The position numbers and the translations under genes were made by a program. Positions 26,291 to 33,851 of a stretch of DNA of 64,000 bases are shown in pieces. The stretch is from Alphaproteobacteria bacterium. Its GTDB lineage: Bacteria > Pseudomonadota > Alphaproteobacteria > Rhizobiales > Xanthobacteraceae. The first letter of the stretch is position 1. Every line of letters starts with the position of its first letter. The stretch covers positions 91,779-155,778 of the forward strand of contig VGEP01000009.1 of assembly GCA_016869215.1 (NCBI GenBank), read 5' to 3'. A model generated the notes under the pieces. It was given only the letters and a program-made list of their open reading frames with translations. It had not been told where the DNA came from and did not search any database.

Positions 26291-27337
26291 GTGAAGGTCG
26301 AAAGCGTCAAACCGCCCAAAGCGCCCGCGGATCAGGGCACGCTGCACAAGAAGATGATGCAGCTTCTCAGCAACCTGTGGGTGTCGCATGCCATCGGCAG
26401 CTTCGCGCGGCTTGGCCTCGCCGATGCGATGGCCAAAGGTGCGGCCGACGCTCACGCGATCGCAGCGCCGCTCGGCCTCGATGGGGACCGTGTTTACCGG
26501 CTGCTGCGCGCGCTTTCGACCGTAGGCGTCGTGACGGAAGGCGTGCGCGGAACGTTCGCGCTTGCGCCGCTCGGCCGGTTGCTGTGCTCGGACGCGCCGC
26601 TGTCGATGCACACCGCCGCTGCGCTGATGACCGAGTATCACGCCGACATCTGGCGCTATCTCGACACGGCGCTGAAGGGTGGCGTGGCGTTCGAGACGCT
26701 GCACGGCCGGCCGCTGTTCGACTGGCTCGGCGATCGCCCGGACGAAGGCGCGCGCTTCCAGCGCATGATGCTCGAAGTGCACGGGCCTGAAACGCCGGCG
26801 ATCGTGGCGGCTTACGACTTTTCGCGCTTCAAGCACGTTATCGACGTGGCCGGCGGCAACGGCTCGCTGCTGTCGGCCATCGTCGCGGCCCATCCTGCGC
26901 TTCAAGCCACGCTGTACGATCTGCCGGGAGGCATTGCCGCCGCGCGGCGCGGCGACGGCGGCCCGTTGCCGGGCGTCGCGCTGGCCGAGGGCAATATGTT
27001 TGACGGCGTGCCGGCGGGTGGCGATCTGTATTTGTTGCGCCACGTGCTGCACGACTACGACGACGCCGAGGCGCTCATGGTTCTCGCCAATGTGCGCCGT
27101 GCCATGCCGCCCGGCGCGCGCTTGCTGGTCCTGGAGAAGACCGTGCCGGCCGACGACACGCCGGGACCGGGCCGCTGGCTCGACCTGCACGTCATGCTGC
27201 TGGTCGGCGGCCGCGAGCGCACCGAGGCCGAGTACGGGGCGCTGCTTGCAAAGGCGGACCTGCGCATTGAGCGGGTCCTGCCCACTGCGCATCCGGCGAT
27301 CGAGATCGTCGAGGCGGTCCAGGCGACGCCGGGCTGA
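26291..27337 (+). CDS. SAM-dependent O-methyltransferase (CrtF/acetylserotonin OMT-like)
   Basis: 348-aa class I methyltransferase with the small-molecule O-methyltransferase fold: an N-terminal winged-helix dimerisation part (LLSNLWVSHAIGSFARLGLADAM, VYRLLRALSTVGVV) and a C-terminal Rossmann domain. The SAM-binding motif is HVIDVAGGNGSLLSAIV. The catalytic-region motif LLRHVLHDYDDAEA carries the His that acts as base in this family. GTG 26291 has GGAG 6 nt upstream. Members methylate hydroxyneurosporene, phenolics and similar hydroxyl groups; no carotenoid genes are nearby, so a phenolic acceptor is more likely. An acyl-CoA ligase follows after 338 bp. Confidence 0.85.
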   Translation: MKVESVKPPKAPADQGTLHKKMMQLLSNLWVSHAIGSFARLGLADAMAKGAADAHAIAAPLGLDGDRVYRLLRALSTVGVVTEGVRGTFALAPLGRLLCSDAPLSMHTAAALMTEYHADIWRYLDTALKGGVAFETLHGRPLFDWLGDRPDEGARFQRMMLEVHGPETPAIVAAYDFSRFKHVIDVAGGNGSLLSAIVAAHPALQATLYDLPGGIAAARRGDGGPLPGVALAEGNMFDGVPAGGDLYLLRHVLHDYDDAEALMVLANVRRAMPPGARLLVLEKTVPADDTPGPGRWLDLHVMLLVGGRERTEAEYGALLAKADLRIERVLPTAHPAIEIVEAVQATPG

Positions 27338-27675
27338 CCGCGCGTCGGGCACCTTCCTGCGCGTCGGGCGCCTTCCTGTCGGTGGCTGAACGACGCTTCC
27401 GGTAGCCGCCGGAGCCGGCCAGCCATGCCGGCAGCGGGCGGTGCACAGGAGAAAGGCATTCTCCGTTTGCCGCCACGCGGGAGCTCCGACGGCCGTTCAT
27501 CGTTGCGTTGCTGCGATGCTGTCGCGACACACCTCCGCGGGAAATCGTATGCCCACGGTGGACGAAATCGCCGCCCATTCGCTAAGGTGTTCTCGGCGCT
27601 CGGCCTTTGGGGGGCCTGCCGCCATCCAAGTCGCAGTCCGGGTGCGGGATTGCCGCCTTCAGGTCGAGTTGCAGT
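27338..27675. other. Intergenic stretch before the acyl-CoA ligase
   Basis: 338 bp without a convincing gene. It begins with two tandem copies of a 19-bp sequence (27341-27359 and 27360-27378, one mismatch). After that I see no promoter consensus, repeat or RNA element that stands out. The ligase frame opens at 27607, but its conserved start is 27676. Confidence 0.5.
27341..27378. repeat. Tandem direct repeat, 2 x 19 bp
   Basis: CGCGTCGGGCACCTTCCTG followed directly by the same sequence with A changed to G at one position. It starts 4 bp after the methyltransferase stop. Function unknown. Confidence 0.8.
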
Positions 27676-29232
27676 ATGAATGTCGTTGAGTGCTGCTTGC
27701 TGCACGGCCTCAAGACCGCCGGCGCGGATCGCGCGGCGGTTATGAGTGTCGATGAGACGCTGTCCTATGGGCAACTTGCCGCCCGCGTCAGCCAGTTCGC
27801 AGCCGGTCTGACGGCCAGCGGGCTGCGCCCCGGCGACCGCGTCGCCATGCTGATGTTCGACACCCCGGACTTGGTCGCGATGCATCTTGCGACCATGGCG
27901 GCCGGCGGCATCGCGGTCGCGGTCTCGACCCGCGCCAGCGCCGACGAACTGGCGCAGACCCTTGCCATCGCGAAGCCCTACGCCGTCGTGGTCGACGCCG
28001 AGTTCGATGTGGCGGCGGCGACGGCCATGGCGCAGGTGGCGCCGCAGGCGCAACTCATCCGCCGCGACCGCGAATTGCGTTTGTGGAAAGGCCGCGACGC
28101 CGGTCCGCTGCGGCCCGTGAACCGGGCGCCGGTAGATCCCGCATTCTGGGTGATGACTTCGGGCACCACGGGCCAGCCGAAGGCGGTCGAGCACCACCAC
28201 GGCACGGTATCCGTGTGCGGTGCGTTCCCCGAGCAGGTTCTCAAGGTGACGCCCGCCGACCGTGCCTTCACCACCTCGTGTTTGCACTTCGCCTACGCGC
28301 TGTCGACGCTGTTCGGCATGATGCGGGCCGGCGCCACCAGCGTCCTGCTGGAACGCTGGGCGACGTCGCCGTCGGTCGCGGCGACGGTGGAGCGGTTCGA
28401 GCCCACGATCGTGCTGAGCGTGCCGTCGGTCTATCACCGTCTGATCGAAGATGGCCTGCCCAAGCTGCCCGCGTTCGGCGCGGTGCGTTGCTATGTGTCG
28501 GCCGGCGAGCGCCTGCCGCCGCGCATCTGGAACGCCTGGCACGAGGCGAGCGGCCGGCCGATCCTGGATTGTCTGGGCTGCTCCGAGTCCATGTACATGA
28601 TCGTCGCCAACCGGCCGGATGCGTGCCGGCCCGGCTCTTCGGGGCTTTCGGTGCCCGGCGTCGAGGTGCGAATCGTGGACGAGTTCGGCAAGACTGTAAC
28701 CGAGCCGGCGCAGAGCGGCCGGCTCGAAGTGCGCACGCCGTCGATCTGTTCCGGATATCGCGATGTGGAAACCGGCCCGGCCGGCCCGCTGCTTCGCCCG
28801 GCGGAGCGGTTCCGCGGCGACGATTGGTTCGCGACCGGCGACGAATACATGCTCGACGACGAGGGCTACCTGCATCATCGCGGTCGTACCGGCGACATGC
28901 TGCGCGTGTCGGGCATGTGGATCTCGCCGAGCGAAATCGAGGATGCGCTGGCCGGGGTACCGTCGATCGCGGATGCCGCGGCAGTGCTCGGCGAAGGCCC
29001 GCTCGGTCTCGCCGAGATCGTGCTTTACGTCGTTCCCGCGCCCGGCGTCGTGCCGTCGCAGGCCGTCAACGGCCATTCGGTGACCGCCACGGCGCGCGAG
29101 CGGCTGGAGAAGGTGCTGCCGTCCTACAAGCTGCCGAGGCGTTTCGAGGCGGTGGACGACCTGCCGCGCACGGCGAGCGGCAAGGTGCAGCGCCACAAGC
29201 TGCGCGACCTCCTGCGCCGCGAAGCGCCGTAA
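27676..29232 (+). CDS. Benzoate-CoA-ligase-like AMP-dependent acyl-CoA synthetase
   Basis: 518-aa ANL-superfamily enzyme that activates an aryl or acyl acid to its CoA thioester via an acyl-adenylate. The P-loop is TSGTTGQPKAVEHHHG, adenine-binding region LDCLGCSESMYM, the hinge-preceding Asp in DWFATGDEYMLDDEGYLHHRGR, and the catalytic Lys near the C-terminus in TASGKVQRHKLRD. Overall form is closest to benzoate/4-hydroxybenzoate-CoA ligases. The frame begins at 27607, but ATG 27676 (MNVVECCLLHGLK) is where the domain starts. The putative membrane hydrolase gene at 29284 follows after 51 bp, so the two may form an operon. Confidence 0.85.
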   Translation: MNVVECCLLHGLKTAGADRAAVMSVDETLSYGQLAARVSQFAAGLTASGLRPGDRVAMLMFDTPDLVAMHLATMAAGGIAVAVSTRASADELAQTLAIAKPYAVVVDAEFDVAAATAMAQVAPQAQLIRRDRELRLWKGRDAGPLRPVNRAPVDPAFWVMTSGTTGQPKAVEHHHGTVSVCGAFPEQVLKVTPADRAFTTSCLHFAYALSTLFGMMRAGATSVLLERWATSPSVAATVERFEPTIVLSVPSVYHRLIEDGLPKLPAFGAVRCYVSAGERLPPRIWNAWHEASGRPILDCLGCSESMYMIVANRPDACRPGSSGLSVPGVEVRIVDEFGKTVTEPAQSGRLEVRTPSICSGYRDVETGPAGPLLRPAERFRGDDWFATGDEYMLDDEGYLHHRGRTGDMLRVSGMWISPSEIEDALAGVPSIADAAAVLGEGPLGLAEIVLYVVPAPGVVPSQAVNGHSVTATARERLEKVLPSYKLPRRFEAVDDLPRTASGKVQRHKLRDLLRREAP

Positions 29233-29283
29233 TGCGCTGCCTGTGAACCGCGGCGTCCTGAGCCTTCAATCGGTGAGGTTGCG

Positions 29284-30504
29284 GTGATCCGGCGGCGGCA
29301 CGTCATCTACGTCGAGGGCTACGACCCGCAGGGCGCGGAAGGTTACTACGACCTGTTCCAGCGCTCCTTCGTCCGCTTCCAGAAGCTGTGGCGCTTCGGC
29401 GGTGCGCTCGGCCCGCTGCAGATCGACTCCGAGGACTTCGCCCATTGGGACGTCGCGGCCGAAGGGCCGAACTGGCGCACGGAAACGCGCTACGAGTTCC
29501 TGCGCCAGGAGCAGATGATCCGCGCCAACATGGCCGAGCCGCTGCCGAAGCTGGTGTTCCGAGCCTTGCGCTGGACGGCTTGCTTCATGGTCGACGGCTC
29601 GAATTATCGCATCATTCGCGCCGGGTGGCGGTACGGCGTATCGCTGGTGCACTTCCAGATGATGATGGTGCTTTGGGTCGGGCTGGCCGCATTGGGCGGC
29701 GCCCTCGCCGGCTGGGCGATCGTGCGCTATCTGGGCCGCATCGAGTCGGTCGGCGTGATGGGCGGCCTGATTGCGGCGGCGCTGCTGTTTTTCGCGATGA
29801 AACCCCTCGCGCACCGCTGGTTTGTCATCCAGATCAACAGCCATTGGCCACATCTTGTCGAATACGTGCGCGGCGAGAAGTCCTGCTTCGAGCATCCGGT
29901 TGAAGTCTGCGCGCAGCGCCTCGTGGAGGCTGCGCGCGCCAACGCCGCCGACGAAATCGTCATCGTCGGCCACAGCGGCGGCGGAATTCTGCTTCCAGTG
30001 ATCGTCGCGCGCGCACTCGAACTCGATTCCGATCTGGGCCGCCACGGGCCCAGGATCGTCATGTTCACGACCGGCTCGATCATGCCGTCGGTCGGCGTGC
30101 AGCCGTGGGCAACGGTGCTGCGCCGCGCGATCGAACGCGTTGCAATCGAGCCGTCGATCGTGTGGATCGACGCGCAGTCGCGCAAGGACGTGTTGAATTT
30201 CTGGGGCCTCGATCCGGTCGCAGGTCTTGGCATCGACGTCGGCGAGCGGCGGCGCAATCCGCTGGTCTGGGATGTCCGCTTCCGCGACATGCTTTCGGAA
30301 GAGCGCTACAGCCGCGTGCGCCTCAACCTGTTCGTGATGCACTACCAGTTCCTGATGGCGAACGACAAAAGCGCGCCGTACGACTATTGCATGTTGGCCG
30401 CGGGGCCGGTCGCGGTCGAGGACTGGGCTTGTCGCGGCGCCGACATCGTGCCGGCGTTCGCCGCGGACGGATCGTTCGCGGGGGTGCCTGCGGCCTCGTC
30501 GTAG
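29284..30504 (+). CDS. Membrane-anchored alpha/beta-hydrolase-like protein, unknown function (paralogue A)
   Basis: 406 aa. A conserved N-terminus (VIRRRHVIYVEGYDPQGAEGYY) is followed by two membrane helices around residues 120-180, then a soluble part with VIVGHSGGGILLPVIVARAL. This has the G-x-S-x-G form of a lipase/esterase nucleophile elbow. GTG 29284 has GAGG 5 nt upstream. A strongly similar gene lies tail-to-tail on the opposite strand at 30384-31694, and the two coding ends overlap by 121 bp. It follows an acyl-CoA ligase, so an ester- or thioester-related role at the membrane is possible but unproven. I do not know a named family. Confidence 0.78.
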   Translation: MIRRRHVIYVEGYDPQGAEGYYDLFQRSFVRFQKLWRFGGALGPLQIDSEDFAHWDVAAEGPNWRTETRYEFLRQEQMIRANMAEPLPKLVFRALRWTACFMVDGSNYRIIRAGWRYGVSLVHFQMMMVLWVGLAALGGALAGWAIVRYLGRIESVGVMGGLIAAALLFFAMKPLAHRWFVIQINSHWPHLVEYVRGEKSCFEHPVEVCAQRLVEAARANAADEIVIVGHSGGGILLPVIVARALELDSDLGRHGPRIVMFTTGSIMPSVGVQPWATVLRRAIERVAIEPSIVWIDAQSRKDVLNFWGLDPVAGLGIDVGERRRNPLVWDVRFRDMLSEERYSRVRLNLFVMHYQFLMANDKSAPYDYCMLAAGPVAVEDWACRGADIVPAFAADGSFAGVPAASS

Positions 30505-31694
30505 CCGCCGTCATCGCGGAAGGATTGGACGATCTCCCAGCCGCGTTCGCGCCACACCGGCGCCGGAACCGGGCCGCAGGTCAGCATGCAATAGTCGTAC
30601 GGCGCGCGCAGCTCGTTGCCCATGATGAACTGGTAGTGCTTGCGGAACAGGTTCCATTGCAGGCGCGCGACGGATTCTTCAGTCAGCATATCGCGGAAAC
30701 GGACTTGCCAGATGGCGGGATTGCAGCGCGGCGCCTTGGGCCTGATCCCGACGCCTTCGATCGGGTCGAGGCCATAGAAGTTGAGCCAGTCGGTGCGCGA
30801 CTGGCAATCGATCCATTGGATCGACGGCTCGACCGCGACGCGCTCGACTTCCATCCGCAAAGCATCGGCCTTCGGATGCAGCGCCGCCGCCGGCATGATC
30901 GAGCCGAGCGTCATCAGTATGACGGGCGGTCCGCGCCGGCCGAGCTCTGGATCGATCTTCAGAGCGCGCGCCATCACGCAGGGTGCGAACACGCCGCCGC
31001 CGCTGTGGCCGACCACGAGAATTTCGTCGGCTTCGCCGGCACGCGCCGCCGCGACGAGGCGCTCGGCAAATGCGTCGAGCGGCGCATTGAGCGTCGACGG
31101 CGCGCCGCCGGCGAAGTCGCGCACATACGGCCAGCAGTTGTTGATCTGGACGACGAAGAAGCGGTCGGCGAGCGGGCGCAGCAGAACGAACGCCGCCAGC
31201 GCGGCGGCGACGGCGATCGCGAGGCCCGCCGCAAACGGCAGGCTCAGATATCTGGCCGACAGCCAGCCCGCGAGCGCGCCGATGCCGGCGGACAGGGCGA
31301 GCCACGCCAGCAACATGAACTGGAAGTAGAGCAGATGAAGCGCAAACCGCGGCCCGGCGCGAAAGATGCGGATCGTCGCGCCGCCAAAATGATCGCCCAG
31401 AGCCCAGCGCCACGCGCGCCATATCTGTCGCAAGAGCGGCTGCGCCATGTTTGCGCGCAGGGGGCCCTCCAGCCGCAGGAACTCGTAGCGCGTGTCGGTC
31501 TGCCAGCCTTCGCCGGAGGTGCGCACATCCCAGTGCGCGGTCAATTCGTCGTCGAGCCACAACGGGCTCGAGTCCAGGCGCACCGGCCAGACGTTGCGGA
31601 ACCGCTTGGCGGCGTACTGAAAGATGCCGTAGTAGCCCTCCGCGCCCTGCGGATCGTAGCCCTCGACATAGAAGACGTGACGCCGCCGGATCAC
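30384..31694 (-). CDS. Membrane-anchored alpha/beta-hydrolase-like protein, unknown function (paralogue B)
   Basis: 436 aa, collinear with the gene at 29284. Shared blocks are RRRHVFYVEGYDPQGAEGYY at the N-terminus, RANMAQPLL, two central membrane helices, LVVGHSGGGVFAPCVMARAL (G-x-S-x-G), the run FYGLDPIEGVGI and APYDYCMLTCGP near the end. The GTG at 31694 matches the paralogue's start and has GGAG 6 nt upstream; the GTG at 31706 is less likely. The last ~40 residues (Ala/Pro/Ser/Thr-rich) have no counterpart in paralogue A and are read from the antisense of A's final codons. 131 bp separate it from the SDR gene upstream. Confidence 0.78.
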   Translation of the reverse strand: MIRRRHVFYVEGYDPQGAEGYYGIFQYAAKRFRNVWPVRLDSSPLWLDDELTAHWDVRTSGEGWQTDTRYEFLRLEGPLRANMAQPLLRQIWRAWRWALGDHFGGATIRIFRAGPRFALHLLYFQFMLLAWLALSAGIGALAGWLSARYLSLPFAAGLAIAVAAALAAFVLLRPLADRFFVVQINNCWPYVRDFAGGAPSTLNAPLDAFAERLVAAARAGEADEILVVGHSGGGVFAPCVMARALKIDPELGRRGPPVILMTLGSIMPAAALHPKADALRMEVERVAVEPSIQWIDCQSRTDWLNFYGLDPIEGVGIRPKAPRCNPAIWQVRFRDMLTEESVARLQWNLFRKHYQFIMGNELRAPYDYCMLTCGPVPAPVWRERGWEIVQSFRDDGGYDEAAGTPANDPSAANAGTMSAPRQAQSSTATGPAANMQ

Positions 31695-31825
31695 TCGCCG
31701 CTCCACACTTGCGCGGGGCCAGCTTTATTTTGACGCGCTTTCGTCACGCGAACCGGTGGCCACTTCGCTCGAAAACGCTATAGCACCTCGAATTCGCCGC
31801 GGCCATGGCGCGCCAGCGGAGCGCT

Positions 31826-32608
31826 TCAGCCTTCGCGCAGCCGCAAGCGCATGATCCACAAAATCATGCCGCGCGGCAGAAGGCGCGGCAGCAGCGCGGT
31901 CACCCGGTTGTCGGTGCCGGGAATGACGATGCGCCGTCCGCGCATCAGGCCGTCGTAGCCTTCGCGCGCGACGCGATCGGCCGAGCGCGAGAAGCTGCGG
32001 GGAAAGTAGCCGTCCGGCATTCCGGCGCGGGCCTGGAACTCGGTGTCGACCGGCCCCGGGCACAGCGCGGTGACGCGCACGCCCCTGGGCTTGAGCTCGC
32101 GATGGAGTGCCTCGCTGAACGACACCACGTAGGCTTTGGTCGCGTGATAGGCCGCCATCCCCGGCCCCGGCATGAAGCCCGCGACCGACGCGACGTTGAG
32201 AATGCCGCCCTTGTGCTCGGCGAGGCTCGGCACGAAACGCAGCGACAGGTCGGTGAGCACGCGTGCGTTCAAGTCGATCATCGCAAGCTGCTCGCCGCGG
32301 TCGAGCGTCGCGGCATGGCCGACCATTCCGAACCCAGCGTTGTTGACCACGAACTGCGGTGCAAGCCCGCGCGCCCTCAACTCGGCCTCGATGCGGGCGG
32401 GCGCGTCCGGCTGTGCGAGATCGAGCGCCAGCACCTGCGGCTGCGGGCGTCCGCGCGCCTCGATCGCGCTGGCCACCGCCTTGAGCTGCGCCGCGCGGCG
32501 CGCAACCAGAAGCAGGCTGTGACCGCGGTCGGCAAATACATCCGCCAGCGCCACGCCGATGCCCGCCGATGCGCCGGTGATGATGGTGACGAGCTTGGGA
32601 TCGGCCAT
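31826..32608 (-). CDS. SDR-family NAD(P)-dependent oxidoreductase (DltE-like)
   Basis: 260-aa short-chain dehydrogenase. The cofactor motif is TGASAGIGVALADVFADRG, the NNAG motif VVNNAGFGMVG, and the active site Ser in LNVASVAGF with Tyr-x-x-x-Lys as AAYHATKAYV. The C-terminus is basic and hydrophobic (RGMILWIMRLRLREG), which may attach it to the membrane. The substrate-binding loop CPGPVDTEFQ is typical of classical SDRs acting on lipid-like or ketoacyl substrates. It is the last gene of the minus-strand crotonase/feruloyl-CoA synthase group, 28 bp after the thioesterase gene. Confidence 0.88.
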   Translation of the reverse strand: MADPKLVTIITGASAGIGVALADVFADRGHSLLLVARRAAQLKAVASAIEARGRPQPQVLALDLAQPDAPARIEAELRARGLAPQFVVNNAGFGMVGHAATLDRGEQLAMIDLNARVLTDLSLRFVPSLAEHKGGILNVASVAGFMPGPGMAAYHATKAYVVSFSEALHRELKPRGVRVTALCPGPVDTEFQARAGMPDGYFPRSFSRSADRVAREGYDGLMRGRRIVIPGTDNRVTALLPRLLPRGMILWIMRLRLREG

Positions 32609-32636
32609 GGTTCGGACTCGCGGCGCGGCCCGCGTC

Positions 32637-33059
32637 TCAGGCGGCGGACAGCTTTGCGATCACCTCCTGCGGGATCGGAGCGGACTTGATGTCCTGCGGG
32701 TCGGCGGACATCTGCTTCACCCAGACACGCGTGTCGTTGCACTCGACGCAGAGTTCGCCGCCGAGCATCAGCCGGTGCTGGACATCGAAGCTGGAGCGGC
32801 GGAACGCCGTCACCTGGGTGTGGATCGCGACGTCGTCGCCGTACTTGCACGGCTTCAGGAACCGCGCGCGGGTGTCGACCAGCGGATAGCCGTTGAACGC
32901 GTGGTGACGGAGGAACTGGTACTTGCTCATGCCGAGCGCCTGCGAGAACAGCGCCGTGGTGCAACTGTCGAACATCGCAAAGTAGCGCGGGAAGAACACG
33001 ATCCCGGCCGGGTCGCAGTCGCCCCACTCGATGCGCGCATTCCTCGTATAGACCATCAT
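32637..33059 (-). CDS. Acyl-CoA thioesterase, 4-hydroxybenzoyl-CoA thioesterase (hot-dog) family
   Basis: 140-aa hot-dog thioesterase that hydrolyses aryl- or acyl-CoA to the free acid and CoA. The signature WGDCDPAGIVFFPRYFAMFD includes the catalytic Asp of the 4-hydroxybenzoyl-CoA thioesterase I group. RARFLKPCKYGDDVAIHTQV follows as expected. Two adjacent ATGs (33059, 33056) are possible starts. The gene is 25 bp from the SDR at 33085 and in the same minus-strand run as feruloyl-CoA synthase. It could release hydroxybenzoate from its CoA thioester, giving a route from hydroxycinnamoyl-CoA toward protocatechuate. Confidence 0.87.
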   Translation of the reverse strand: MMVYTRNARIEWGDCDPAGIVFFPRYFAMFDSCTTALFSQALGMSKYQFLRHHAFNGYPLVDTRARFLKPCKYGDDVAIHTQVTAFRRSSFDVQHRLMLGGELCVECNDTRVWVKQMSADPQDIKSAPIPQEVIAKLSAA

Positions 33060-33084
33060 TCCAGACGCCCCCCGTTCCGTCCGG

Positions 33085-33846
33085 TCAGCGCGGCGCCATG
33101 CGGAGCGCGCCGTCGAGCCGGATCGTTTCGCCGTTGAGATAACCGTTGCGCACGATCGTCAGCACGAGATCGGCGAATTCCCGCGGGTCGCCGAGCCGCT
33201 TCGGGAACGGCACCGACGCGCCGAGCGAGTCCTGCGCCGCCTGCGGCAGCGCGCGCAGCATCGGCGTGGCGAAAATGCCCGGGGCAATCGCCATGACGCG
33301 GATACCGAACTGCGACAGCTCGCGCGCGGCGGGCACCGTCAGCGCCGCCACGCCGCCCTTGGAGGCGGCATAGGCGGCCTGGCCGATCTGGCCTTCGTAC
33401 GCGGCGACCGACGCTGTCGACACGATGACGCCGCGCGCGCCGTCGTCGAGCGGGCCGAGACTCTGCATGTCGGCGGCAACAAGCCGCATCATGTTGAACG
33501 TTCCGATCAGGTTGATCGCGATCACGCGCTCGAAGTCGGGGAGGGGCATCGCACCGTCGCGGCCGACGATGCGTTTGGCGGGTCCTATGCCCGCGCAATT
33601 GACCAGAATCCGCGCCGGACCGTTCTTGGCCTTGGCGTCCGCGATCGCGCGTGCGGCGTCGTCGGCGCTGGTGACGTCGCAGCGGATGGCGTGGCCGCCG
33701 ATCGTCGCCGCGTGCTCGCGTGCGCCGTCGAGGTTGACGTCGAGCAGTGCCACCCTGGCGCCGGCGGCCGAGAGCGCCTCGGCCGTTGCGGCGCCGAGGC
33801 CGGAGGCCGCGCCGGTGACGATGGCGGCGTGTCCCTGGGGGTTCAT
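33085..33846 (-). CDS. SDR-family dehydrogenase, 3-hydroxyacyl-CoA dehydrogenase type II-like
   Basis: 253-aa short-chain dehydrogenase similar to HSD17B10/3-hydroxyacyl-CoA dehydrogenase type II. The NAD motif is TGAASGLGAATAEAL with an Asp (VALLDVN) that favours NAD. The active site has Ser in VSTASVAAYEG and Tyr/Lys in AAYAASKGGV. The open frame runs further upstream into the ligase gene, but ATG 33846 starts the fold, 5 bp after the ligase stop. In this operon it is a good candidate to oxidise a 3-hydroxyacyl-CoA produced by the crotonase, giving a beta-oxidative side-chain shortening. Confidence 0.88.
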   Translation of the reverse strand: MNPQGHAAIVTGAASGLGAATAEALSAAGARVALLDVNLDGAREHAATIGGHAIRCDVTSADDAARAIADAKAKNGPARILVNCAGIGPAKRIVGRDGAMPLPDFERVIAINLIGTFNMMRLVAADMQSLGPLDDGARGVIVSTASVAAYEGQIGQAAYAASKGGVAALTVPAARELSQFGIRVMAIAPGIFATPMLRALPQAAQDSLGASVPFPKRLGDPREFADLVLTIVRNGYLNGETIRLDGALRMAPR

Positions 33847-33851
33847 CGCTG

